Below are positions 17,069-26,588 of a DNA stretch of 64,000 nt, piece by piece. The position numbers and the translations under genes were made by a program. Position 1 is the stretch's first letter. Every line of letters starts with the position of its first letter. Origin of the DNA: Zooshikella harenae (GTDB taxonomy: Bacteria; Pseudomonadota; Gammaproteobacteria; Pseudomonadales; Zooshikellaceae); NCBI RefSeq assembly GCF_018837975.1, contig NZ_JAGSOY010000013.1, forward strand, positions 39,085 through 103,084, given 5' to 3'. Under the pieces are notes generated by a model. That model made no database searches and was not told the DNA's origin. It saw only the letters and a program-made list of their open reading frames with translations.

Positions 17069-17090
17069 AAAGCCCATAAGTGTGGGCTTT
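17069..17090. terminator. Hairpin terminator between convergent genes
   Basis: Eight-base perfect stem AAAGCCCA / TGGGCTTT with a 6-base loop, 28 bases after the lipoprotein stop. It could serve both strands. Confidence 0.7.
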
Positions 17091-17171
17091 ATAAACTTAC
17101 CAATTACTGAAATTAAATATTTAATAAAACAAGTAAGAATCAAACACCATACAAAGCATATCAAAGTATTC

Positions 17172-17918
17172 TTATCTTAATTTTTCTAAAGCTAACTCGC
17201 TTACATCATCACAAGATGATTTAGCTAATATAACCAAGTAATCCTTTGCAAGTGGATGTCGATATTCTGATAAAAGCTCAATCAAATCACATAAAAGATA
17301 CTCATCGTTAAAATTAAGGAGACGCTCAAGAAACTGAGGAGAACCTTTTTTCCATTTACCCTGCAACCGACAAACAGCTTCCCATAACGCATCCTCATCA
17401 CTACTTGTAGCAATAATTTCTAGTGCCTCCGCTTTAGTGATTGACTCACTTTCGATTTCTTTCAAATTTCTTATTTTATAGCCTCCAGCTTGCAGGCACA
17501 TAGGGCAAGGACAAGGCTTTTTACCATGAGCATTTGGTTGATACCTCCACCCCATTGGTTTTGGTATTTTCCTGACCTTTAGGATTTCACTTGGCTCAAT
17601 TTTTCTTTCTATAAAAAACTCATACCCAAGTTTATCTTCAGTATTCATAAACAATGAAATTGCCTTGTTTAACTCCATTTTTTCATGTTGCAAATGATAT
17701 TTACCAAACCATATTTCCTCGTCATTAGGTATTTTGAAGTCAACAGCTGCAAAATTCTTAATCCCTGATCGCTTGAGTTCTCGCGCCCACTGATGAGAAA
17801 TAAGAAAATCTTTCATATGTGGCATAAAAAATACAACATTACTATAGCCGAGCTTTATACCAGCTCTTTTAATACTTGACTCATGCTCTATGCTTGTAAT
17901 GTGTACAAGTACTGCCAT
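17172..17918 (-). CDS. HEAT-like repeat protein with possible ADP-ribosyltransferase-like N-terminus
   Basis: 248 residues. The N-terminal part opens with VLVHITSIEHESSIKRAGIK, similar in layout to the HIT-type first motif of DarT/KptA-like ADP-ribosyltransferase folds. It later has GYEFFIERKIEPSEILKV, where Glu100 sits like the ART glutamate (inference; no search run). GWRYQPNAHGKKPCPCPMC (Cys136, 138, 141) follows and may bind a metal. From about residue 160 the sequence is helical and HEAT-like. I recall related proteins annotated only as HEAT-repeat proteins. A small gene ends 22 bases upstream on the same strand, so the two form an operon. Confidence 0.6.
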   Translation of the reverse strand: MAVLVHITSIEHESSIKRAGIKLGYSNVVFFMPHMKDFLISHQWARELKRSGIKNFAAVDFKIPNDEEIWFGKYHLQHEKMELNKAISLFMNTEDKLGYEFFIERKIEPSEILKVRKIPKPMGWRYQPNAHGKKPCPCPMCLQAGGYKIRNLKEIESESITKAEALEIIATSSDEDALWEAVCRLQGKWKKGSPQFLERLLNFNDEYLLCDLIELLSEYRHPLAKDYLVILAKSSCDDVSELALEKLR

Positions 17919-17940
17919 TATTCACCTGTATATACTTTCT

Positions 17941-18210
17941 TTAGGGTTGATTGTTAATGGGTACAGGTTCAATTCTTTCAATCACATAGTCTGTAAGGTT
18001 CATTTGATTATCAAGATTTATCACAATACCATCTCCACCCTTATCAGGATCAGCAGGCCCAATATAAATGATATAACCTTCCGCGACTTTCTTTAGCTCC
18101 ACACGCTGATACTGCAAGTTAATCCGATCACTCACTATTCCACCGGGAAGCTCAGAAATCCACTCAATGGAGTCCATATTGTCTGAAAAGTCATACCACA
18201 TCTCAGCCAT
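17941..18210 (-). CDS. Small hypothetical protein, partner gene of the HEAT-like protein
   Basis: 89 residues, acidic, with a short hydrophobic strand (GYIIYIGPAD) and no signal peptide or membrane segment. It does not resemble a family I can name. It lies 22 bases upstream of the HEAT-like protein on the same strand, so both are probably translated from one message. The ribosome binding site is weak. Toxin-antitoxin or effector-immunity pairing is conceivable but unsupported by sequence. Confidence 0.55.
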   Translation of the reverse strand: MAEMWYDFSDNMDSIEWISELPGGIVSDRINLQYQRVELKKVAEGYIIYIGPADPDKGGDGIVINLDNQMNLTDYVIERIEPVPINNQP

Positions 18211-18569
18211 ATTTAGCCTATTTTTCTAATTGATTTTTTCTTCCAAAGGTAGAGTAAAGGCCAACTACTCTCAAATAGCAAGATTCAGGACCTCACCTGG
18301 GGTAACAGCCAGAGCAATCGCATATAACTTCACCTTTATAAAAGCCATTTTCTAAATCACCTTTATCCAACGTCTGCATAACGCCCTTCGAACACGCCGT
18401 GAATCCTTTCCTGGAGGCTTGGTTTTCTGCTGCGGGAGAAACAAATTAATTAATTCATGCACTACATTAACACAACCTCAACTACCTTCGTTAAATCACC
18501 AGCTTCTTCAATAAATAGTCATCGTCAAAGTATTTGCTGCGTTTTATTAGTTGAATCAACGGGATAAAA
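18211..18569. other. Intergenic region with repeat-derived sequence and remnant frame
   Basis: About 360 bases. The minus strand has an open stretch of about 50 codons ending at 18293, with ATG at 18379; its last residues read GEVICDCSGCYPR, with closely spaced cysteines. It overlaps a copy of the GCCGTGAATCC...GGAGGC motif at 18396-18418. It looks like the remnant of a gene or a repeat-borne frame rather than an active gene. Confidence 0.35.
18396..18418. repeat. Dispersed intergenic motif, single copy here
   Basis: GCCGTGAATCC-N6-GGAGGC resembles a dispersed repeat (GCCTCCATGGATGGATTCACGGC type) that I recall from marine gammaproteobacterial intergenic regions. It is present once in this window. 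Confidence 0.3.
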
Positions 18570-19274
18570 CTATAGAATTTCAGTACAAATGACCTTTGCA
18601 ACTTCTTTTGGAGCTGCTTGTAAAATAAAATGAGGCCCTTGTATTTTTTTGACAGTTAGGCTTTTTAAGCCATACTGAAAAACCTTCAATGCAGAAGAAT
18701 GTACAAGTCTGTCATGGGTAGCTTGAATGTAACAACACGGTATAATGATATTCTGTAATTCCTTAGTCTTATCAATATCTGAAATAATTTTAATCCGTTG
18801 AGCCAGCACCTTTGGATCAATGACTGTTATAGTTTTCCTGAAATGCCTAATGAGTTCACTAGATGCGTTTTTCCCCAGACAAAAATAACGAATAAGAAAC
18901 TTAGGGATATGCCATTTGAGAAGCGTTGAGAAAGGTAATCTAGAAGCAAGCCTAAGCAATAATGGACGAGGAGATTTAGCAAAAGAAGCAACAAAAATAA
19001 CTTTCTCAATTTGATGGTTTCTTGCTTTTAATACTTCAATTGCAACTGGACCAGAAAAAGATTCTGCCAATAAAGTAAATGGTTCATTATTAGGTAACCG
19101 ACCTAAAACATACTGAACATGCTCTTCAAATGTTTGTACTTGTGAAGATGGGTAGCATATTGTTTGGATAATACAGTTTGTGGGTAGTTCAGTAATCAAG
19201 TCCTTGAACAATAACCCTGTCCCATCAAGGCCCGGCAGCAAGATCAGCTTTTTGTCAGTAGGCCATTCGTTCAT
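18570..19274 (-). CDS. Alpha/beta hydrolase
   Basis: 234 residues from the ATG at 19274; a GTG 30 bases upstream is the alternative start. The fold begins at once with KLILLPGLDGTGLLF (oxyanion region). The nucleophile elbow is LAESFSG with Ser72, the acid is Asp188 in ATHDRLV and the base is His215 in GPHFILQ. It has the size of single-domain esterases and thioesterases of the Abhydrolase_6 type, cytosolic, substrate unknown. It is monocistronic with no informative neighbours. The catalytic triad is complete, so activity is expected. Confidence 0.85.
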   Translation of the reverse strand: MNEWPTDKKLILLPGLDGTGLLFKDLITELPTNCIIQTICYPSSQVQTFEEHVQYVLGRLPNNEPFTLLAESFSGPVAIEVLKARNHQIEKVIFVASFAKSPRPLLLRLASRLPFSTLLKWHIPKFLIRYFCLGKNASSELIRHFRKTITVIDPKVLAQRIKIISDIDKTKELQNIIIPCCYIQATHDRLVHSSALKVFQYGLKSLTVKKIQGPHFILQAAPKEVAKVICTEIL

Positions 19275-19605
19275 GTTTTTTCTAACGATCCCTAAAGTAG
19301 TCACATATGCTCTTCAATGAAGGTATTTTAACAAACAATGATTTACAAAGACTGTAATACAGCCAAAAATAGCTTTATTCGCTCTACAACTTGCATTTTA
19401 GGAACCTCAGTGAATGAATAACTGAACTGCGTATAAGTGTAATTTCATGGCATTATTTGTTGCAACAGCCTCATCAAAGTCCTGCTTACGCTTAGTATCA
19501 GTATCGTTGTTCTAAATAACTTCCCAGGGGCTTCCAATGTATTAGCCGTCATATCTGTGCTATCTTCTATAGCATTTGCAGTAGACTTTAACGGTTTTTG
19601 ATTAA
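19275..19605. other. Intergenic region between divergent genes, nothing specific seen
   Basis: About 330 bases between the hydrolase and the RDD operon. It must contain both promoters. I see no repeat, operator or RNA that I can support. Confidence 0.4.
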
Positions 19606-20286
19606 ATGTTAGACACCGGCAAGACTTATGAAACGCCTGAAGGTATTCGGCTTGAATTAGACGTCGCAGGTCCACTGGTTAGAGTGGCCGCGTTTCTGAT
19701 TGACTTTGTCATTCGAGCTGTTTTCTTTCTAATACTTTGGTTTACCCTGATAGTTTTTGGCTACTTAGGTTATGGATTATTCTTAATTTTTGCGTTTGTT
19801 ATCGATACCTTTTACGGTGCTTTATTCGAAGCCTTTTATAATGGTCAAACTCCGGGCAAGCGGGCCATGAATATTCAAGTGATTAATGAAAACTTCACGC
19901 CTGTCAGTTTCTCCCGAGCGTTCCTTCGCAACTTAATTCGCTATGTCGACTGGCTGCCACTCTTTTATGTAACAGGATTAATTACCATGGCGTTGCGACA
20001 TGATTTCAAACGGTTAGGTGATTTAGCCGCTGGCACACTTGTCGTTTATAATGAACCAACACCAAAGTTGAATACACTGCCAGATGTGACGCCCGTTAAA
20101 CTTCCTATCCCACTGGCAATTGAAGAACAACGTGCCATTATTAATTTCGCAGAACGCTACCGAACAATATCGAATGCACGAGCTGAAGAGCTTGCCAATA
20201 TTATTGAGCCTGTTTTCAAACGTGAAGGTACCTCAGCTGTCACCTATTTACACCAATTAGCTAAGGGTTTGTTGTCATCACAATGA
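19606..20286 (+). CDS. RDD family membrane protein
   Basis: 226 residues. The opening YETPEGIRLELDVAGPLVRVAAFLIDFVIRA holds the conserved Arg/Asp of the RDD family in the first membrane helix. Further segments lie near 45-72 and at about 115-130 (LPLFYVTGLITMAL). The mid-protein YNGQTPGKRAMNIQV motif is also characteristic. The cytosolic C-terminus is helical. It is the first gene of a six-gene operon with SpoIIM-, DUF4129-, DUF4350-, MoxR- and DUF58-type proteins; its stop overlaps the next start by 4 bases. Its role in that complex is unknown. Confidence 0.9.
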   Translation: MLDTGKTYETPEGIRLELDVAGPLVRVAAFLIDFVIRAVFFLILWFTLIVFGYLGYGLFLIFAFVIDTFYGALFEAFYNGQTPGKRAMNIQVINENFTPVSFSRAFLRNLIRYVDWLPLFYVTGLITMALRHDFKRLGDLAAGTLVVYNEPTPKLNTLPDVTPVKLPIPLAIEEQRAIINFAERYRTISNARAEELANIIEPVFKREGTSAVTYLHQLAKGLLSSQ

Positions 20287-21266
20287 AGCAGCAAGATTTT
20301 GAACGATACTATCAAGCTCAGTGGGACCGCCTGCAAACACTCGCCAAACAAGTCACTAAGGTTTTCCCAAAGTCACTCAGTACTGAAGAGGCGGAAGAGT
20401 TTATTACACTCTATCGACAAACTTGTAATCACTTAGCGTTGGCTCGACAGCGTCAATATAGCCGCTTTTTAACAGAGTACCTTAATCAACTCTCGCTTCT
20501 GGGTCATCAATGCCTTTATCGACAACGAATAGGCTTTTGGAGCAAGCTTGGTCGTTTATTTTTGTATGAGTTTCCACAGCTCATACGTCAAGAGTGGCGT
20601 TTTTTCTGGCTTGCAACCATTGCACTGTATTTACCTGCATTGCTCTTTGGTTTAGCAGTATGGATGTCACCGGATGTGTTATACAGCTTTATAGACCGAG
20701 AAACGGTTGTCAGTTTTGAGTCAATGTACGAGCCCTCGCGTAAAGTCATTGGTTTTGAGCGAGACTCTGCTGGCGACTTCGCGATGTTTGGCCACTATAT
20801 TAAAAATAACATCACCGTTGGCTTTCGAACCTTTGCTGGCGGTCTGTTAGCGGGTATCGGTAGTTTAATTATTCTTGTTTTTAATGGGCTTATTTTGGGT
20901 GGTCTTGGCGCCCATATGATTAATATTGGTTACGTTGAAACCTTTTATTCCTTTGTCTGTGGGCATGGCTCTTTTGAGTTAACCGCTATCGCTATTGCTG
21001 GTTGCGCCGGCTTAAAGCTGGGGTGGGCGCTGATAAGTCCAGGGAACCTCAGCCGTAAAGCCGCACTGATGAGTGCCTCTCAAATATGTATCAAGCTCAT
21101 TTATGGCGTTATTGGCATGCTGGTGATTGCCGCATTTATTGAAGCATTCTGGTCTTCATCCACTCTATTTCCTGCATACACAAAATACTGGGTTGCTGTC
21201 GGGTTATGGACGATCGTCATCTGCTATTTTTTAGGGGTTGGTCGGAGGCCACATGGATCTGAGTAA
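20283..21266 (+). CDS. SpoIIM-like (stage II sporulation protein M family) membrane protein
   Basis: 327 residues. A helical cytosolic N-terminus (about 1-105) precedes a membrane domain with segments near 110-130, 175-205 and further hydrophobic stretches up to about 322. The central FGHYIKNNITVGFRTFAGG and GSFELTAIAIAGCAGLKLG blocks are hallmarks of the SpoIIM/DUF95 family, which also occurs in non-sporulating bacteria within MoxR/DUF58 operons. The start overlaps the RDD stop (ATGA) and the DUF4129 start lies within its last codons. No sporulation is implied. Confidence 0.9.
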   Translation: MKQQDFERYYQAQWDRLQTLAKQVTKVFPKSLSTEEAEEFITLYRQTCNHLALARQRQYSRFLTEYLNQLSLLGHQCLYRQRIGFWSKLGRLFLYEFPQLIRQEWRFFWLATIALYLPALLFGLAVWMSPDVLYSFIDRETVVSFESMYEPSRKVIGFERDSAGDFAMFGHYIKNNITVGFRTFAGGLLAGIGSLIILVFNGLILGGLGAHMINIGYVETFYSFVCGHGSFELTAIAIAGCAGLKLGWALISPGNLSRKAALMSASQICIKLIYGVIGMLVIAAFIEAFWSSSTLFPAYTKYWVAVGLWTIVICYFLGVGRRPHGSE

Positions 21267-22776
21267 AATTACAGTTACTGTCCGTCCGCGTAGCAGCTGG
21301 CAAGCAGTCGACTTAGGGCTGGCAATGACTAAACGCTGGTTCTGGCCGCCGTTAGTGGTCAGCTTAACGACGACACTTCCTGTATTCTTACTCCTTTGCT
21401 GGTTCTTTAGTGATGAACCTTATTGGGCTGTGGTTATTATTTGGTGGCTCCAGGGCATTTGGGAAAAACCAACGCTTTTTTACTACAGCCGTCTACTTTT
21501 TGGCGAGTCATTAAGTTATCGGCAACTACTTTCTGCTGCGGGTAAAACCTGTCGTATTCAGTGGTTTTCTTCGCTGCTTTGGCGACGACTCAGCCCTCAC
21601 CGCTCATTCAATTTACCCGTCAGTGTGCTGGAAGAATTAAATGGTTCAAAACGCCGCAGACGCTTGCAGATTCTGCATATTCGTGGTGGTGCCTCAATTT
21701 TATTAACGCTTATTATGCATGGGTTACTTTGGCTTTTTTTAGTCGCCAGCGTCGCGTTTATTAATATAATGATTCCCGATGAAGTTGTTCAACACCAAGA
21801 CCGCGCAGAATTTTTTGGCCTTTTTTCGACAGACATAGCTCTTTGGCTAGGCTGTACTCTGATGTATGTCTTTATTCTTTTATTTAACCCCTTTTACATT
21901 GCCTGTGGTTTTTCTTTATACATCAACGGCCGTACTCACTTGGAAGCCTGGGATACCGAAATTGCATTTCGTCGTCTACTGGCTCGCCATCAGCAGCGAC
22001 TCTCTGCCACCACTAGACTTGCGAGTATTCTCACCTGGGGATTAAGCCTGCTACTTATGACCTGTTTGAGCTTGCCTAACGCTAGCTGGGCACAGGCATC
22101 AGCTCATACTGAGCCAAATAGGCCTAAAATTGAAGCCAAACAGCAAATCAATGAGATTCTCGCTGATCACGACTTTGGCTACCATAAAACAGTCACCAAC
22201 TACCGGCTTCCTGATTTCAATTTAAAAAAAGATATTCCAGAACCAGAACCTGATCTTGATTTCTCTGGCGTAGATTCATTTATTAAAACCTTTGCGCAAC
22301 TGATTGAAATTTTACTGTGGGGATTAGCGATTGCGCTGGTTGTCTTTTTGCTCTACCGCTATCGCCGCTGGGTTAATTATTTAGTGCCTAAACAGTGGCG
22401 CTGGAAGAAAGCAGTAAAAGAACAACCCATTACTGAAATAATGGGGCTAGATATACGACAGTCGCACTTACCTGATGACTTGTTGGCACATGTTCGTACA
22501 CTCAGCAACCATAATCCGCGTGAAGCTTTAAGCCTGTTATACCGTGGTACGCTAAGCAGGCTGCTTCACAACTATCAAATTCGCTTTCAATCTGCCCATA
22601 CTGAAGGTGAATGCTGCCAGCTTGTTGAGCAGGATTCACCTCAGTTCAGTGATTTTTTCCACCAGCTAACCCTGTGCTGGACAACAACCGCGTATGGACA
22701 TGAACTACCTGATCGAACCACACTTTTGGCGCTTTGCCAGCAATGGCAACAGTTATTTATGCAGGGTGACCAATGA
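21253..22776 (+). CDS. DUF4129 domain membrane protein
   Basis: 507 residues from the ATG at 21253, preceded by GGAGG; an upstream in-frame TTG is less likely. It overlaps the SpoIIM stop by 14 bases. N-terminal membrane segments lie near 35-80, 140-165 and 190-220. A periplasmic stretch of about 100 residues and a further membrane helix near 345-365 follow. The C-terminal DUF4129 domain (about 395-505) has the family pattern of NPREALSLLYRGTLSRL, then the TEGECCQL block and a terminal helix. The family resembles transglutaminase-associated C-terminal domains and always occurs with MoxR/DUF58 partners. Function is unknown, probably envelope related. Confidence 0.85.
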   Translation: MDLSKITVTVRPRSSWQAVDLGLAMTKRWFWPPLVVSLTTTLPVFLLLCWFFSDEPYWAVVIIWWLQGIWEKPTLFYYSRLLFGESLSYRQLLSAAGKTCRIQWFSSLLWRRLSPHRSFNLPVSVLEELNGSKRRRRLQILHIRGGASILLTLIMHGLLWLFLVASVAFINIMIPDEVVQHQDRAEFFGLFSTDIALWLGCTLMYVFILLFNPFYIACGFSLYINGRTHLEAWDTEIAFRRLLARHQQRLSATTRLASILTWGLSLLLMTCLSLPNASWAQASAHTEPNRPKIEAKQQINEILADHDFGYHKTVTNYRLPDFNLKKDIPEPEPDLDFSGVDSFIKTFAQLIEILLWGLAIALVVFLLYRYRRWVNYLVPKQWRWKKAVKEQPITEIMGLDIRQSHLPDDLLAHVRTLSNHNPREALSLLYRGTLSRLLHNYQIRFQSAHTEGECCQLVEQDSPQFSDFFHQLTLCWTTTAYGHELPDRTTLLALCQQWQQLFMQGDQ

Positions 22777-23993
22777 CCCGTAAAGCATCATTTGAAGTCA
22801 ATTGGCCAATTGTCATCGTTTTAGGCATTATTTTACTCTTTGCACTCCTTTTCTGGTTACTGCTAGAACCTTATGACGACACTGAGTGGGTACCTCCTTC
22901 CACCGAAGCCAGGCTAAATGAATACCTGGCAGCCGAGCGTTTTATTCAACGTAATAACATTCATATTAAAAGCCACAAAAACTTAAAACTGCTTGATCAT
23001 CTTCCTAAGACAAGTGATGCCATTATATTAAGTAGTTCAAGAGCTTCTTTATCAGAACAGCGTCGTCAGCAGTTAGATACTTGGGTACGCCAAGGGGGGC
23101 ATCTGTTAGTCAGTTATAGTGAACCCTGGTTGTTTGACGACCAAGTGCTTGATCCTCTATTAGCGTCCTGGGGAATAAAAGCAGTCTACCTCCAAGAGGA
23201 TGAGCTTGATGCGTTATATGGAAAAAAAACATCCAGCAAATCTGAAAAAGACAAGAAAGCGGAAGACGCTGTGCAATGTGAAACACCTGTCCGCTTACCT
23301 AATACACTAACCTGGCCTACAGAAAAAGAGCCACTAGCCATTGATTTACGTACAGACTTTGGCTTAGTCAACACTAAAGGTGAACTACTGTTAAAAAACA
23401 GCTTGGAACCACCTTATCAACTTATTCAAAAAGCCATCGGTGATGGTCGTGTTACCGTACTGACGTATATGGGCATTTGGCAAAATGATGAAATTGGCGA
23501 TTATGATCACGCCTACCTGTTGCGTTTATTACTGGAGGATCACTCATCTGTCTGGTGGTTATATGGGCTAGAATACCCATCCCTATGGCAGTTATTAGTA
23601 CAACATGCGTTGCCTATACTGGTTTCACTGGGGGCATTTATTCTTCTTTTCTGCTGGTACTATGCAAAACGTTTTGGACCAACGAAGCCTGAAGCCAGCC
23701 CGGAACGGCGACAGTTACTCGAACACTTACAAGCCGTCGCTAGCTTCTTTTGGCGCAATAAGCAGTCAGGCTATCTCATTAACACCTTAAGGCAACAGGT
23801 TGAACAGCGTATTCGACTGCATCATAAGCAGTACAGTGAATTGTCTCAAGCGAAACAATTTCAGCTATTAGCCACATTAAGTGGCTTACCCGTTGAGGAA
23901 GTTCAGTGGACGATGTCCCAGGACACCCTACAAAATGAAATTGAATTTATTCGTGTTACCAGAAACCTGCAACATATCAGGAACCAGCTATGA
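22773..23993 (+). CDS. DUF4350 domain membrane protein
   Basis: 406 residues. One membrane segment at about 12-30, a large extracytoplasmic domain, then a second segment near 272-295 and a helical cytosolic tail. The domain has the DUF4350 (GldG-like) features: N-terminal RFIQRNNIHIKS, DAIILSSSRASLSEQ and the WVRQGGHLLVSYSEPW block, which resembles glutamine-amidotransferase-like folds without a catalytic cysteine. Start and stop overlap both neighbours by 4 bases. It is the fourth gene of the operon. Confidence 0.85.
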   Translation: MTRKASFEVNWPIVIVLGIILLFALLFWLLLEPYDDTEWVPPSTEARLNEYLAAERFIQRNNIHIKSHKNLKLLDHLPKTSDAIILSSSRASLSEQRRQQLDTWVRQGGHLLVSYSEPWLFDDQVLDPLLASWGIKAVYLQEDELDALYGKKTSSKSEKDKKAEDAVQCETPVRLPNTLTWPTEKEPLAIDLRTDFGLVNTKGELLLKNSLEPPYQLIQKAIGDGRVTVLTYMGIWQNDEIGDYDHAYLLRLLLEDHSSVWWLYGLEYPSLWQLLVQHALPILVSLGAFILLFCWYYAKRFGPTKPEASPERRQLLEHLQAVASFFWRNKQSGYLINTLRQQVEQRIRLHHKQYSELSQAKQFQLLATLSGLPVEEVQWTMSQDTLQNEIEFIRVTRNLQHIRNQL

Positions 23994-24967
23994 GTAGCCT
24001 TAATCCAGAAATATTCAGCAAGGCCTCGGAACAAGTTAATGCCATCCGTACTGAAATAAATAAAGCGGTTGTTGGTCAAGCATCTGTTGTTGACCAAGTA
24101 CTTATGACGCTGCTTGCCTCAGGTCATGTACTGATCGAAGGCGTTCCAGGGTTAGGGAAAACACTACTGGTGAGAGCATTAGCCGCCTGCTTTGGTTGTA
24201 AATTTGGCCGTATTCAGTTTACCCCAGATCTTATGCCCAGCGATGTCACCGGACATGCCATATACGACATGAAAAGTGAAGAATTTAAAATACGTCGTGG
24301 ACCTGCCTTTACTAACTTATTACTTGCCGATGAAATTAACCGGGCACCCGCAAAAACCCAAGCAGCCTTATTAGAAGTCATGCAGGAAAAGCAAATAACC
24401 ATTGAAGGTCGTCCATTACCCCTTCAACCGCCTTTTATGGTACTCGCTACTCAGAACCCTATTGAGCAAGAAGGTACTTACCCATTACCTGAGGCAGAGC
24501 TAGACCGCTTTATGTTGAAAGTAAGTATTGACTATCCTTCTCTGGAAGCCGAAAAAAACCTAGTTTCTTTGGTAACAACCAATAAATTATCTGATGTATT
24601 GGATGTCTCTGAATTACAGCAAGTTGTCTCACCCGAAGGGGTTATTCAGCTACAACGAGTTACAGCACAAGTTGAAGTGGATGACCAGGTATTGGATTAT
24701 GCCATTCGTATTATTCATGCCACACGTGCTTGGCAAGGCTTAAATCACGGCGCGGGGCCACGAGGTGGTATTGCTTTAATTCGAGTGGCACGGGCTCGAG
24801 CTTTACTCAGAGGACAGCACTTTGTCACACCAGATGATGTAAAAGCCGTTGCACCTGCAGCCTTACGTCATCGACTGGGGTTAGCGGCAGAGCTTGAAAT
24901 TGAGGGGCTTTCTGTAGAGGAAGTGTTGAAAAACCTACTAGACAGTGTTGCTGCACCGAGATCATGA
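23990..24967 (+). CDS. MoxR-type AAA+ ATPase
   Basis: 325 residues. Walker A GVPGLGKT lies at 51-58, Walker B LLLADEI at 110-116, then NRAPAKTQAALLEVMQE, sensor region VLATQNPIEQEGTYPLPEAE and the C-terminal lid with GPRGGIALIRVARARAL. This is the MoxR family (AAA_3), chaperone-like ATPases that work with a VWA- or DUF58-type partner on envelope or metalloenzyme targets. It is coupled by 4-base overlaps to the DUF4350 and DUF58 genes. The DUF58 protein next door is the expected partner. Confidence 0.95.
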   Translation: MSSLNPEIFSKASEQVNAIRTEINKAVVGQASVVDQVLMTLLASGHVLIEGVPGLGKTLLVRALAACFGCKFGRIQFTPDLMPSDVTGHAIYDMKSEEFKIRRGPAFTNLLLADEINRAPAKTQAALLEVMQEKQITIEGRPLPLQPPFMVLATQNPIEQEGTYPLPEAELDRFMLKVSIDYPSLEAEKNLVSLVTTNKLSDVLDVSELQQVVSPEGVIQLQRVTAQVEVDDQVLDYAIRIIHATRAWQGLNHGAGPRGGIALIRVARARALLRGQHFVTPDDVKAVAPAALRHRLGLAAELEIEGLSVEEVLKNLLDSVAAPRS

Positions 24968-26289
24968 CACCAAGTAAGCACTTACTTTTTATTTCAGGTG
25001 GCATTACTGTAGTCACCTGTCTTATTTTTACTGGTAACCTTTTTGGTTACAACCTCAATGTTTTAGAAGCCTATGGACACTATATTTTTGCGGCTATTGT
25101 TATACTTCTACTTATCGATAGCCTCACATTAATCAAATCGCCTGTCTTACACATTGAGCGCGAAGCGCCTGTCTCAATGTCGCTAGGAGAATGGCATAAA
25201 ATAAAATTAACCATAACCAATAGTGAAGATAGCCCACGACAGTTAAGTGTTATTGATGGTTACCCTCAGGGGTATGAAGTTAAAGACCTCCCTCAAGCTA
25301 TCACCATTCCATCGTCAAAGCGGCTGGTAATACACTACGAGTTACGCCCTTTACATCGTGGCGAATACAGCTTTGCACCCTGCTACATTAATATCTTCAG
25401 CCTTATGGGACTATGGCAACGCCAGTTTCGTATAGGGCCAACAACTAAAACGCGTGTCTATCCTAACTTTGCCACCATCAGTCATTACTTATTACTGGCC
25501 ACAGATAATCACGTTAGCCAGATGGGCATTCGTCAAAAACCTAGACGAGGAGAAGGATTGGAGTTTCACCAATTGCGGGAATACCGTGAGGGTGACAGCA
25601 TGCGTCAAATTGACTGGAAATCCAGTGCGCGGAAACGCAAATTGATTTCCAGAGAATATCAGGATGAACGTGACCAGCAAATTATCTTTATGCTTGACTG
25701 CGGACAACGCATGCGCACGCAAGATGGTGACCTGAGTCATTTCGACCACTGCCTAAATGCTATGCTACTGCTGGCGTATGTTGCACTAAAACAAGGAGAT
25801 GCTGTGGGCCTCATTACCTTCAGTGGGCAACACCGTTGGTATCCCCCCACAAAAGGCCTGCATACCATTAACCACTTACTCAACCAAATCTACGACTTGC
25901 AAGCAACGACACAAGCCAGTGATTATTCATCAGCCGCCAAACACTTAATGCAGTATCAACCAAAGCGCTCATTAATCATTATGTTATCTAATGTGCGAGA
26001 TGAAAATGCGGATGACTTAGTTCCCGCATTAAAGTTGCTTCGTCATCGCCATTTGGTGTTACTGGCTAACCTTAGGGAGCATATTCTAGATACGTTGCAT
26101 GCCCAACCGATTGAAGATTTTAACGGTGCATTAAATCATGCCGCCAGTGAAGTTTATTTAAAACAGCGCAAGGCATTACATGATCAGTTAATCAGCCAGT
26201 CAATTTTTACCCTGGATAGCCTGCCTGAAAAGCTGCCACCCGCGATAGTGAATCGCTACTTGGATATTAAACGGAGTAATCAATTATAA
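24964..26289 (+). CDS. DUF58 domain protein
   Basis: 441 residues. Two hydrophobic segments at about 6-25 and 35-52 anchor the N-terminus, a beta-rich extracytoplasmic part follows, and the DUF58 core stands out as GEGLEFHQLREYREGD, MRQIDWKSSARKRKL and the MLDCGQRM motif. The last is a VWA-like metal-site remnant. It is the last gene of the RDD-SpoIIM-DUF4129-DUF4350-MoxR-DUF58 operon and probably the substrate-side partner of the MoxR ATPase. Confidence 0.92.
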   Translation: MTPSKHLLFISGGITVVTCLIFTGNLFGYNLNVLEAYGHYIFAAIVILLLIDSLTLIKSPVLHIEREAPVSMSLGEWHKIKLTITNSEDSPRQLSVIDGYPQGYEVKDLPQAITIPSSKRLVIHYELRPLHRGEYSFAPCYINIFSLMGLWQRQFRIGPTTKTRVYPNFATISHYLLLATDNHVSQMGIRQKPRRGEGLEFHQLREYREGDSMRQIDWKSSARKRKLISREYQDERDQQIIFMLDCGQRMRTQDGDLSHFDHCLNAMLLLAYVALKQGDAVGLITFSGQHRWYPPTKGLHTINHLLNQIYDLQATTQASDYSSAAKHLMQYQPKRSLIIMLSNVRDENADDLVPALKLLRHRHLVLLANLREHILDTLHAQPIEDFNGALNHAASEVYLKQRKALHDQLISQSIFTLDSLPEKLPPAIVNRYLDIKRSNQL

Positions 26290-26588
26290 GATATGCCTCT
26301 TCTATATCCCTATAGAAAGCTCTGTATTCAATCAAGCTAAGTGTAACGTCTGCAGGGGAATGATGTTCATTAGTAATTCAATAATGTTAGGTTTTGCGCC
26401 AAAGTGACCACAGTTAATCGTTATGAGGGGAAGATCAACCAGTCTTGGTGCGAGAAGTGGCGCAATTTAAATCCGAGACTAACTTCCTTATAGACTCCCT
26501 AGTACTAGATTATTAACAGAGGATTTGCGACAGTCAGTCAGCCGAAGTACACTCTGATTTTGTGTCTAATAGGTGAATATAGAGCGCT
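26290..26588. other. Intergenic region, weak hairpin only
   Basis: About 300 bases. A 7-bp hairpin TTCTATA/TATAGAA at 26300-26317 follows the DUF58 stop and may end the operon, but there is no T-run. Nothing else is recognised. Confidence 0.35.
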
